A stretch of DNA of 64,000 nucleotides from Gracilibacillus alcaliphilus (GTDB taxonomy: Bacteria; Bacillota; Bacilli; Bacillales; Amphibacillaceae), in NCBI RefSeq assembly GCF_016909015.1, contig NZ_JAFBFA010000005.1:62001-126000 (forward strand). Reading direction: 5' to 3'. Position 1 is the stretch's first letter. Each line of letters opens with the position of its first letter. Shown here one piece after another: positions 41,458 to 49,261 of this stretch. Made by a program: the position numbers and the translations under genes. The notes under the pieces were generated by a model. It had not been told where the DNA came from, did no database searches, and saw only the letters and a program-made list of their open reading frames with translations.

Positions 41458-43068
41458 ATGCCAAGACCGGGGATTACAGCATATGATCTATTAATATCTT
41501 GTCCAGGTGATGTATCTGATTATTTAGAAGTAGTAAATCACAGTATCGATAATTTTAATAGGATGTTTGGTGAATTGAATAATATTACTCTTGTAACAAA
41601 GCATTGGTCAAAGAATAGCTATCCGCAGTCAGGTGATAAACCACAAGAATTACTAAACCAACAATTTGTTAATGACTGTGATGCAGCAATTGCAATCTTT
41701 TGGACGCGTTTTGGGACACCAACTGATGAATACGGTTCTGGAACAGAGGAAGAGATAGAAATAATGTTAAATTCAGGAAAACAAGTATTCATGTATTTTT
41801 TAGACTTACCAATTAATCCTTCTGATATTGATATGGAACAATATCAGAAGGTATTAGATTTTAAGAGTAAATACAAGGAAAAAGGACTTTATGCGGTAAT
41901 AAAAGACAAGCATGAATTGCAAAGAGAATTATCAAATCATTTAGCTATGCATTTTATTCCAATTATTTCGGGAGAAAATGTAACGACTAATAATAAAGAA
42001 AAACCAGAATTAAACATAAGAAATACAGAGGATTTTTCGGAAACATTTTATACTGTACATAGAACCAATTTGTTAGAAAGTAAATTTATTGTTGAACAGA
42101 AAGAAAAAATAATTGAAGATATTGCTGAATTGAAAAGAACCAGTTTACCATTTAATGAAATAGTAGAAGGTAGTGACATTGATACTGAAGAAGATTTAAA
42201 GAAAGTTGAAATTTCAGGAATTGAATTACAGCAAGCAGAAATTTTTAAAAACATAACAAAAAAGAGTTTTTATCTTGATGTAACAGTAGATAAGGATATT
42301 AAAAAGGTAATTAAAGAGTTTGCAGAAGTTAATCAAATTATTATTGAAGAGGATTTTTGGAATTTAGGTAATTTAAAGAAATCAACATTACAATTAAAAT
42401 TAGCTCCTCCTTTTGGAACTGGAGGGCCTACATATGAAGGTACGGAAGCGGAAAAGGAAAGATTCAAACGGATTGAAAAATTATACTGGGATATCCGAAC
42501 TTATAATGAATATGTAGTTTATTTTGAAGAAATTGATAAGATTAATTTTTTGAAATTAGCAATATCTAATATAGGAACAACATTTGATGAAGATATTGAC
42601 ATAAAACTTATAATTCCAAAAAAGTATTTAATTAATTATTCAGACCTACCCATGCCAGGAATAAACATTATAAAAGAATTAATTGATATTAAATTTATAG
42701 ATTTTATTTTTTCTATTGAAGAAACTGAATCAATGGATGAATATTCTGGTTATCCTAGCTATCCTTTAAACATATCAAGTCATTTAAAAGATCCATTGTT
42801 ATTAAACCAAAGAAGTATAGCGCAAGAATATGATGACTATAAAGATGAGCTTTTATCTGAGTTTGAATATCTATTTTGTTATAAGACATTCGAAAATGAA
42901 AATAATGATGTAGTTTTATTTCACGTTAACTATTTGAAGCATAATACTACAATGGCATTCCCTTCTGTTCTTATGTTTAGGGAGAGTCCACCATATATAA
43001 AATATGAAATTTCATCTAAGTTTAGTACAGAAATAATTAAAGGAGAGTTGACACTTAATGGGAATTAG
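41458..43068 (+). CDS. DUF4062/TIR-like cargo protein, candidate defence effector
   Basis: 536 aa. The N-terminal 170 residues have a nucleotide-hydrolase-like Rossmann pattern seen in DUF4062 and nucleoside-deoxyribosyltransferase/TIR-related folds: AYDLLISCPGDVSDYLEVVN, TLVTKHWSKNSYPQSG, CDAAIAIFWTRFGTPTDEYG, and GTEEEIEIMLNSGKQVFMYF with a well placed Glu. The C-terminal 350 residues are unrecognised; there is no membrane segment and no ATPase motif. The ATG at 41458 has GGAGGGA at spacing seven. It lies between the recombinases and the inferred right attachment site, a classic cargo position. Confidence 0.6.
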   Translation: MPRPGITAYDLLISCPGDVSDYLEVVNHSIDNFNRMFGELNNITLVTKHWSKNSYPQSGDKPQELLNQQFVNDCDAAIAIFWTRFGTPTDEYGSGTEEEIEIMLNSGKQVFMYFLDLPINPSDIDMEQYQKVLDFKSKYKEKGLYAVIKDKHELQRELSNHLAMHFIPIISGENVTTNNKEKPELNIRNTEDFSETFYTVHRTNLLESKFIVEQKEKIIEDIAELKRTSLPFNEIVEGSDIDTEEDLKKVEISGIELQQAEIFKNITKKSFYLDVTVDKDIKKVIKEFAEVNQIIIEEDFWNLGNLKKSTLQLKLAPPFGTGGPTYEGTEAEKERFKRIEKLYWDIRTYNEYVVYFEEIDKINFLKLAISNIGTTFDEDIDIKLIIPKKYLINYSDLPMPGINIIKELIDIKFIDFIFSIEETESMDEYSGYPSYPLNISSHLKDPLLLNQRSIAQEYDDYKDELLSEFEYLFCYKTFENENNDVVLFHVNYLKHNTTMAFPSVLMFRESPPYIKYEISSKFSTEIIKGELTLNGN

Positions 43069-43079
43069 GACAGTGTCTT

Positions 43080-43198
43080 GACCTGTTCCCACGAACGTAA
43101 AAAGCAGACGATATGTTTCCGCATACGACCATTTTGCTAAAAATCGCAAATACATCAATGCCATCTACTCAAGCCATGTGGAGTGTGTTTCACAGTTA
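43080..43198 (+). other. Inferred attR: scattered remnants of the rlmCD 3' end
   Basis: Three pieces of an RlmCD C-terminus lie in order but not in one frame: GACCTGTTCCCACGAACG (43080-43097, DLFPRT), GATATGTTTCCGCA (43110-43123, identical to 4975-4988 in rlmCD, DMFPHT) and a piece at 43169-43198 encoding SSHVECVSQL. rlmCD itself ends DMFPQTTHVECVALM. Repeated use of the same attachment site by successive elements would leave such a mosaic. The rest of 43199-43640 contains only the recombinase fragment noted separately. Confidence 0.55.
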
Positions 43199-43220
43199 GT
43201 TTTAAAAAAAATTGAGGGGA

Positions 43221-43418
43221 TTATAACCCCTCAACCTGTGCAAACTTGTAGTAAATCTTAACATTTTTACTTTCAGTTACTTCAATCTTTTCAACAAAAC
43301 GTAATAACATCTCGGTGATTAAAGTATTGAAGTTTAAAAACGCTTTTAGCTGTTCTAAGATAGTGGAGATTTTAATAGCTGCTTGTTTCTCTTGTAGAAT
43401 ATGATGAAAAACACCCAA
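43221..43418 (-). pseudogene. C-terminal fragment of a serine recombinase
   Basis: 65 codons reading KISTILEQLKAFLNFNTLIT, EMLLRFVEKIEVTESKNVKI and YYKF to the stop. This is the pattern of the DUF4368-like tail of ICE-type serine recombinases (E-L-L-x-x-F-V-E-K-I-E-V). No catalytic domain precedes it and the frame has no SD. It is a different recombinase from the two intact ones and points to an earlier element at the same site. Confidence 0.5.
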
Positions 43419-43640
43419 GTTTTATTTCAGAAATCATATGTTATGTTTATGTAAGTATATTAAAGGATCAACTAGAAAAAGAGCGATACAGACATATAAA
43501 TTATATATAGAGTTTGGAATGATCATAACTCGTGGGAAATGACTGTTTTACCCGTTTGTGTTTGAACTTTTATTTTATTACAATAATAGAAGTGGCATTA
43601 AACAGAATGGTTTATTAAATCTATATGACCGGATAACCAA

Positions 43641-43677
43641 AAATAAATGAGTCCGTTCCGATTCATTTATTTTTGTT
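43641..43677. terminator. Terminator upstream of the opuA operon
   Basis: AAATAAATGAGTC and GATTCATTTATTT form a 13-pair stem (one G-T) around CGTTCC, followed by TTTG and T5. It isolates the opu operon from the element. Confidence 0.75.
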
Positions 43678-43703
43678 TTTAACGCAGATGGTTCAAAAGA
43701 ACC

Positions 43704-43733
43704 TTGGATCAAAATTCCTACATTAATTATAAT
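43704..43733 (+). promoter_or_regulatory. Putative sigma-A promoter of opuA
   Basis: TTGGAT (43704-43709), 18-base spacer, TATAAT (43728-43733). The predicted start leaves only a very short leader before AGAGGTG and the ATG at 43758. Confidence 0.5.
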
Positions 43734-43757
43734 CAAAATAGAGTAAGAGGTGAGAAC

Positions 43758-44957
43758 ATGGCAGTAGTGGAAGCAAAAAATTTGTCGAAAATATTTGGTA
43801 AAAATATTAATCAATCGATCAAGATGCTTGATCAAGGCATATCTAAAGAAGAAATACTCAAAAAGACCGGTAATACTGTTGGAGTAAATCGTGCTAGTTT
43901 CTCTGTAGAAGAGGGAGAAATTTTTGTAATTATGGGGCTTTCAGGTAGTGGGAAATCTACTTTGGTTCGCTTAATCAATCGTCTAATTGATCCAAGTGAA
44001 GGTTCTATTCTTATAGATGGAAAGGAATTGGCAACATTAGATAAAAAAGCGTTGCGACAAGTGCGTCGTGAAAAATTAGGAATGGTATTTCAGCAATTTG
44101 CACTTTTTCCGCATCGCACTATTTTAGAAAATGCGGCATTTGGTTTAGAGGTACAAGGTATTGATAAAGAGGAACGGCGGAAACGAGCTGAAGAGTCATT
44201 AAAACTTGTAGGATTAGGGGATTATATACATCAGAAGCCAGGTCAATTATCTGGTGGGATGCAGCAACGTGTAGGATTAGCCCGTGCATTAGCAAATGAT
44301 CCAAAAGTGTTATTAATGGATGAAGCTTTTTCAGCACTTGATCCATTAATACGCAAAGAAATGCAGGATGAGCTGATTGACCTGCAAGCCTCCATGAAGA
44401 AGACTATTATCTTTATTACGCATGACCTTGATGAAGCTCTTCGTATAGGAGATCGCATTGCATTAATGAAAGATGGGGTTATTGTGCAAATTGGTACACC
44501 GGAAGAAATTCTGATGAATCCAGCAAATGACTATGTCGAAAAATTTGTGGAAGATGTTGATCGCTCAAAAATCCTTACAGCAAGCCACATTATGAAACGT
44601 CCAGAAACAATAAATATAGAAAAGCATGGTCCTCGTGCGGCATTGGAAAGAATGCGCAAAGAAGGTATTTCAAGCATCCTTGTTGTTGATGAAAAGCGTC
44701 GCCTGCAAGGCTATGTCACAGCAGATGATGCTTCCGAAGCACGTAAAAAAGAAATATCCAGTATTAAAGAAATCTTAAAAACAGATATTTTAAGGGTGGT
44801 ACCAGAGACACCAATGCAAGAAATCTTCTCTATGATTTACGACACTCCTGTTCCGATTGCAGTTGTGGAAGAAAGCGGACGTTTAAATGGAATTATTGTC
44901 CGAGGAGCAGTATTAGCCGCGCTTGCAAATGATGGAGAGGTGAACTTAGATGCTTGA
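43758..44957 (+). CDS. opuAA: Glycine betaine ABC transporter ATP-binding protein
   Basis: 399 aa ProV/OpuAA-type ATPase. Walker A GLSGSGKST at about 60-68, Q-loop VFQQFALFPHRTI, signature LSGGMQQRVGLARAL, Walker B VLLMDEAFSALDP and ITHDLDEAL. Two CBS domains occupy about 275-390 (ILTASHIMKRPETI...GISSILVVDEKRRLQGY); in OpuA these sense ionic strength and gate transport. The ATG at 43758 has AGAGGTGAG; an earlier ATG at 43704 overlaps the promoter. It overlaps the permease gene by eight bases. Confidence 0.95.
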   Translation: MAVVEAKNLSKIFGKNINQSIKMLDQGISKEEILKKTGNTVGVNRASFSVEEGEIFVIMGLSGSGKSTLVRLINRLIDPSEGSILIDGKELATLDKKALRQVRREKLGMVFQQFALFPHRTILENAAFGLEVQGIDKEERRKRAEESLKLVGLGDYIHQKPGQLSGGMQQRVGLARALANDPKVLLMDEAFSALDPLIRKEMQDELIDLQASMKKTIIFITHDLDEALRIGDRIALMKDGVIVQIGTPEEILMNPANDYVEKFVEDVDRSKILTASHIMKRPETINIEKHGPRAALERMRKEGISSILVVDEKRRLQGYVTADDASEARKKEISSIKEILKTDILRVVPETPMQEIFSMIYDTPVPIAVVEESGRLNGIIVRGAVLAALANDGEVNLDA

Positions 44958-45795
44958 TTTTATGGATCAAATACCGTTAGCAGAATGGACAGAAAAGGCC
45001 ACAGACTGGATTCAAGATAAATTTGCATTTCTTTTTGAACCAATCAAAGAACATTTTGGCAACTTTATGGATTTTATATCTGGAGAAGTTTTAACAAGCA
45101 TCCCTCCAGTCCTGTTCATTTTGATTGTTGCTGTGATTGCGTTCCTGGTTTCGGGCAAGAAGTTTGGATTAGCGGTATTTTCAATTGTTGGTCTATGGTT
45201 TGTTTATAACCAAGGATTATGGGAGGCGTTAATGTCTACCATAACATTGGTTATTCTGGCAAGTTTATTATCTGTTATTATTGGTGTTCCCATAGGTATT
45301 TTAATGGCAAAAAGTAAGATTGCTAATTCCATTTTCACACCAATTTTGGACTTTATGCAGACAATGCCGGCATTCGTATACTTAATTCCGGCAGTAGCAT
45401 TCTTCGGAATTGGGATGGTTCCGGGGGTATTTGCATCACTAATATTTGCGACACCTCCAACTGTCCGCTTTACAAACTTAGGCATTCGTCAAGTTTCCAA
45501 GGATTTAATTGAAGCGTCGGATTCATTTGGTGCGACTGGGCCACAGAAACTGTTTAAATTAGAATTGCCAATGGCGAAATCCACCATTATGGCCGGTATT
45601 AACCAGACAGTGATGCTTGCTCTATCCATGGTTGTAATTGCGTCAATGATTGGTGCACCAGGACTAGGAAGTCAGGTACTGTCCGCACTACAACGTGCCT
45701 CTGTTGGTACGGGATTCGTTGCTGGAGTTGGTATTGTAATTCTAGCGATTATTATAGACCGTATTACACAAAATATGAATAAAGGGAAAGAATAA
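44950..45795 (+). CDS. opuAB: Glycine betaine ABC transporter permease
   Basis: 281 aa. Membrane segments include PPVLFILIVAVIAFLV, FGLAVFSIVGLWFVYN, LVILASLLSVIIGVPIGILM, FVYLIPAVAFFGIGMVPGVFA and IVILAIIIDRI. The EAA loop reads DLIEASDSFGATGPQKLFKLELP, the docking site for the ATPase. The substrate-binding protein is encoded separately at 45888 rather than fused. It forms the membrane channel of the importer. Confidence 0.95.
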   Translation: MLDFMDQIPLAEWTEKATDWIQDKFAFLFEPIKEHFGNFMDFISGEVLTSIPPVLFILIVAVIAFLVSGKKFGLAVFSIVGLWFVYNQGLWEALMSTITLVILASLLSVIIGVPIGILMAKSKIANSIFTPILDFMQTMPAFVYLIPAVAFFGIGMVPGVFASLIFATPPTVRFTNLGIRQVSKDLIEASDSFGATGPQKLFKLELPMAKSTIMAGINQTVMLALSMVVIASMIGAPGLGSQVLSALQRASVGTGFVAGVGIVILAIIIDRITQNMNKGKE

Positions 45796-45812
45796 AACTG
45801 TGTGGCCATCTT

Positions 45813-45843
45813 TTTATGGAGGAGGGATTTCTTCTTCCATAAA
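45813..45843 (+). other. Intercistronic hairpin between opuAB and opuAC
   Basis: TTTATGGA with GGAG and CTTC with TCCATAAA form a stem of about 12 pairs. It lacks a T-run and sits where differential expression of the binding protein is normally achieved by mRNA processing or partial termination. Confidence 0.5.
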
Positions 45844-45887
45844 GAGTGTCAATATATACTAAATTAAAGAAAAGGGGAGTTTTATTT

Positions 45888-46790
45888 ATGTTTAAATGGA
45901 ATCTTAAACGTGCTGGGCTTATTGGCTCATTAGCATTAGGTTTAGTTGTTGCAGGTTGTGGAAGTGACGACAGCAATGATAACAGTGGAGATGATAATTC
46001 TGCAGATGGCGGAGTAAATGGCGAAATTGAACTGGCTTATGTAGAATGGGATTCTGAAGTGGCATCTACACATGTTATTGGAAAAGTACTGGAAGATGTA
46101 GGTTATGATGTGAAATTAACTGCACTGGATAATGCTGTAATGTGGGAAGCAGTTGCAAATGGAGAAGCAGATGGCATGGTAGCAGCATGGTTGCCGGGAA
46201 CACATGCTGAACAATTCGAAGCATATGGTGATCAAGTAGAACAGCTAGGTGTTAACTTAGAAGGTGCAAAAATTGGTCTAGTCGTACCAGAATATATGGA
46301 TGTTGATTCTATTGCAGACCTTTCCGATGAAGCTGGTCAAACAATTACAGGTATTGAGCCGGGTGCTGGTGTTGTAAGTGCAGCTGAAGAAGCTGTTGAA
46401 ACGTATGACAATCTGGATAACTGGACTGTTCAGACTTCTTCTAGCGGCGCAATGACAACAGAATTAGGAAGTGCTTATGATAAAGAAGATGAAATTATTA
46501 TAACTGGCTGGACACCACATTGGAAGTTTCAGGTATATGATTTAAAATATCTTGATGATCCAGAAGGTGTTTTTGGTGAAGCAGAAACAATTGAAACAAT
46601 GGTGCGTGAAGGGCTGGAAGAAGATGCTCCGGAGGCATATCAAATATTAGATAACTTCCACTGGACTACAGATGACATGGAAGAAGTTATGTTAAATATT
46701 AGTGAAGGAACTGACCCAGCTGATGCAGCAGCTGAATGGATAGAAGCAAACCAAGATAAAGTGGATGAGTGGACTGAAGGTATTAAATAA
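45888..46790 (+). CDS. opuAC: Glycine betaine-binding lipoprotein
   Basis: 300 aa. Signal peptide with lipobox LGLVVAGC at about residue 20 leaves the protein anchored on the outer face of the membrane. A strongly acidic linker rich in D, N and S follows. The mature domain carries the aromatic box residues of betaine-binding proteins, VEWDSEVASTHVIGKVLED, AVMWEAVANGEADGMVAAWLPGTH and ITGWTPHWKF. Start at the ATG 45888 with AAGGGGAG upstream. It is the receptor for the OpuAA/AB importer. Confidence 0.95.
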   Translation: MFKWNLKRAGLIGSLALGLVVAGCGSDDSNDNSGDDNSADGGVNGEIELAYVEWDSEVASTHVIGKVLEDVGYDVKLTALDNAVMWEAVANGEADGMVAAWLPGTHAEQFEAYGDQVEQLGVNLEGAKIGLVVPEYMDVDSIADLSDEAGQTITGIEPGAGVVSAAEEAVETYDNLDNWTVQTSSSGAMTTELGSAYDKEDEIIITGWTPHWKFQVYDLKYLDDPEGVFGEAETIETMVREGLEEDAPEAYQILDNFHWTTDDMEEVMLNISEGTDPADAAAEWIEANQDKVDEWTEGIK

Positions 46791-46829
46791 ATTAGTTTGC
46801 TCTTGCATGAGAGAGGCTAAATTTAGAAA

Positions 46830-46881
46830 AAGGATGGCGATAACCAATATTTGTTGGTTAGTACCATCCTTCTATTTTTTT
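46830..46881 (+). terminator. Terminator of the opuA operon
   Basis: AAGGATGG...CCATCCTT encloses an inner TAACCAA/TTGGTTA stem and is followed by T6. Confidence 0.85.
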
Positions 46882-46950
46882 ATGTTATCTTATATTATAT
46901 AATGCAGAAAAAGGATAACATCTGATAAAATTAAAGTAACGACACAATAA

Positions 46951-47139
46951 CTGGAACGAAAGAAACAAGGATCCGAACGTAAGAGGCAGAAACAATATCG
47001 TAAACAATTCCAAGATTTTTTGATACGGAAACGGAAATACCAAAGGATTATGGAGATCTTTGGTGATCGTAACAGTTACTTCTTATCATTTGAACAGGTA
47101 AAGGTGTCTCTTTGTCAAATTCCCAGTTGTCTAAGTTAA
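46951..47139 (+). pseudogene. Transposase-like fragment
   Basis: A 62-codon open stretch without a start: RQKQYRKQFQDFLIRKRKYQ then RIMEIFGDRNSY. The pattern with G-x-R-N-S-Y after a basic helix resembles the segment before the S-K-T-D-x-D-A motif of IS1182-type transposases, but the continuation is lost. Family assignment is tentative. Confidence 0.3.
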
Positions 47140-47376
47140 AAAGGATTTTCCTTGTATTTCATTTTCTTCTCTTTTTGATACTGGTTATAGGCAATGAGTG
47201 TTTTTCGATGGTGGGGACATGTTCATAATTTTATTCGCTGCCATAACCTGTACCCGCTTCATATATGTAGGTAATAGAAAGAAACTTTTCTCGATATGAT
47301 CTAGAAAAGGCATCAAATTCGGGTTATCCGTTGGATTCGGAAATACATCATAAGCGAATGTTTCGTATGGTATTAA

Positions 47377-47602
47377 CAGACGGAGACACTCGTTCTCGAT
47401 AATAACCGGGTAGAACGAGTAATCAAAGCTTTTGTGATGGGCAAAAAAATGGTTGTTTAATGTAAACTATGAAGGAGCAAAGTCCGCTGCGATCATTATG
47501 AATCTTATCGAAACAGCGAAACAAAACCACCTCGTTCTCCAACCATGGAAACCTACCCTACAGGAACGCTGCCAAGAAAAAACATTCCATGAGGGAAGAT
47601 AA
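47377..47602 (+). pseudogene. IS66-family transposase (TnpC) C-terminal remnant
   Basis: DNNRVERVIKAFVMGKK contains the catalytic Glu region of IS66 transposases. The frame breaks at about 47456, where a +1 shift continues as NVNYEGAKSAAIIMNLIETA, KQNHL, the usual continuation of the family, up to a stop at 47600-47602. No start or inverted repeats are seen. 47140-47376 probably holds further decayed transposase sequence, and nothing is supportable in 47603-47767. Confidence 0.75.
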
Positions 47603-47767
47603 ATCAAAAAATATCCAACACGCCAGTTTATTTTTCTTAAGCATAGTTTATGAGTGATGGGTATTTTTCTATATAGCTCTTTTGGTCCTTTGGTACAGGT
47701 CAAAAATTGATGGTATTTGTAAGTGATAACTCAGAATGTAAAAATGATTCTATGAAAAATTCAAATT

Positions 47768-49261
47768 TTAGTCATGTGTTTTTTCAATGATATGATGGAA
47801 GAGATCTTCTCCATAACTTGTGGACTCTGGTTCACCATAGGTAAGTTTAAAAGTTCGTTTTCCGGAATATGCACGTTCCGGCGATAAAAAAACAGCATGT
47901 TCTGCCTTTTTCATATATGCCCACTTTGCTAATTCATAAAAATGTGTAACAATGAAAACCTTTAGTTTTACTTCATAACAGGCGGAGAGTATGTCTCTGG
48001 CGATGAGAGAACCCTCTCTTTCTGTTGTAGAGGAGAAAGGTTCATTTAATAATAAGACAGAACGAGGAGTAATATCATCCATGATCTGATCTAGCCGCAA
48101 AAGCTCCTCGTCCAGCTTACCACTAATCATATGCATATCTTCTTCACGAGTGAAATGTGTAAAAATACGGTCGCAAAGGTTGGCACGGTAAAAAGTGGCT
48201 GGTACAAACAAGCCGCATTGCATCATTAATTGCGCAAGGCCAATACTTCGTAATAAGGTTGACTTGCCTCCTTGATTTGCCCCAGTAATAACAAATTGAA
48301 CGCTCTTGTCTGCTTGGAGATCATTAACAACAGGTTGTATGCCAGTATGGATAGCCAGAACGGGATCATATAAATCATTATAAAAAAGGGTTCTCTCGCT
48401 GTCGCTCTCTGGAACAGGGAAGGATATTTCGAATCCGCGTTTGGTAAGCACATGGTGTAAATGTAAGCAACCAACATAAAATCCGGTCTCAAAGCGAAGT
48501 AACTTACAGAAGTCTAGGCATTCATCCACAAATCGCTTTACGATTCCCAAAATTTTGTGGAAAACAGTTTCTTTGATTTCATTTAAGCCATTGGGAAACA
48601 TACTGACTCCAGATGATTTTAACTTCTTTTTCCTGAAAGATAGAGGCGGCTGAGCAAGCAAATCTCTTATTATAAAGTCGCTCCCCTTAAGACCATCTCC
48701 AATTCTTGCCCCAATTTTTAAATGGACTTCCTCCCCCATTTGTTGGAGTAATTGAAGGTGTGCGTTCGTTTCTGAAAGAAGCTCGTCAGGATATCTTTTA
48801 TCAAGCTTGTTAAATAAAGATGTCAAACCCTTTGACTTACAATGGTGTATGTTAAGTTTCCCTAAACGACGAAGATCTTTAAGCTTTGTTAATATTACTT
48901 CTAATAAAGTTATCGCAGTTTTGAACTTCTCTCTAATGGGAACTGTCATATAATAGTTGGGTTTCATGGTAGCCTGATAGATCTCTGATTCCGCTACAAT
49001 TTCGCTTGCAATGGAATATATATTTGTAAAGAAATCGGGATTTTTAAGACCATCCTTGATTATTTGCTGTCTGTAATGAAGGGTATTTACATTGGTTTCG
49101 GTATGTAGAATGATTTTCATGGTTGTTTTATATATGTAATGATCATGTTGAGCCATTGTTCTTAAGAGTGGTTCTAGCTGCAAATCCTGCATTAATACTT
49201 GGTCATGAGTTTGAATTTGATGTTGAAACGTATGATGCTCATAGAGTAAAAAAGGTTTCAT
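47768..49261 (-). CDS. MutS-like ATPase, second of a pair
   Basis: 497 aa. The C-terminal domain is a MutS domain V ATPase: Walker A ITGANQGGKSTLLRSIG at about 325-341, MHMISGKLDEELLRLDQI, Walker B VLLLNEPFSSTTEREGS and IVTHFYELA. There is no mismatch-binding domain I and no clamp comparable to MutS1, and no Smr domain as in MutS2. The N-terminal 300 residues are helical and specific. Its ATG overlaps the stop of the upstream paralogue (4 bases), so the two are probably made in equal amounts and may form a heterodimer. Role unknown; DNA repair or recombination control is inferred from the fold only. Confidence 0.8.
   Translation of the reverse strand: MKPFLLYEHHTFQHQIQTHDQVLMQDLQLEPLLRTMAQHDHYIYKTTMKIILHTETNVNTLHYRQQIIKDGLKNPDFFTNIYSIASEIVAESEIYQATMKPNYYMTVPIREKFKTAITLLEVILTKLKDLRRLGKLNIHHCKSKGLTSLFNKLDKRYPDELLSETNAHLQLLQQMGEEVHLKIGARIGDGLKGSDFIIRDLLAQPPLSFRKKKLKSSGVSMFPNGLNEIKETVFHKILGIVKRFVDECLDFCKLLRFETGFYVGCLHLHHVLTKRGFEISFPVPESDSERTLFYNDLYDPVLAIHTGIQPVVNDLQADKSVQFVITGANQGGKSTLLRSIGLAQLMMQCGLFVPATFYRANLCDRIFTHFTREEDMHMISGKLDEELLRLDQIMDDITPRSVLLLNEPFSSTTEREGSLIARDILSACYEVKLKVFIVTHFYELAKWAYMKKAEHAVFLSPERAYSGKRTFKLTYGEPESTSYGEDLFHHIIEKTHD

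Larger units (their letters stand above)
4975..43198 (+). mobile_element. Prophage-like element in rlmCD, head genes present, tail genes absent
   Basis: The element carries serine recombinases near its right end, a full phage replication module, HK97-type packaging and head genes, holin and amidase. It also carries cargo at both ends: a LlaJI-type restriction system on the left, and an HTH plus DUF4062-like pair on the right. Its borders are inferred from repeats of the rlmCD 3' end (4975 and 43080-43198). No tail tube, tape measure, baseplate or fibre gene is present and no CI-type repressor is recognisable. It is therefore either a decayed prophage or a satellite-like element that would need tails from a helper. 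Confidence 0.8.

Noticed and set aside
41458..43068. Call as a proven TIR NADase
   Set aside because: The N-terminal pattern fits DUF4062/deoxyribosyltransferase/TIR-like folds in general, and the catalytic Glu cannot be confirmed without structural comparison.
4975..43198. Element as an integrative conjugative element
   Set aside because: No relaxase, coupling protein or type IV secretion genes are present; packaging and head genes show phage origin.
47467..47703. 78-codon minus-strand frame
   Set aside because: It is antisense to the IS66 remnant and has no SD.
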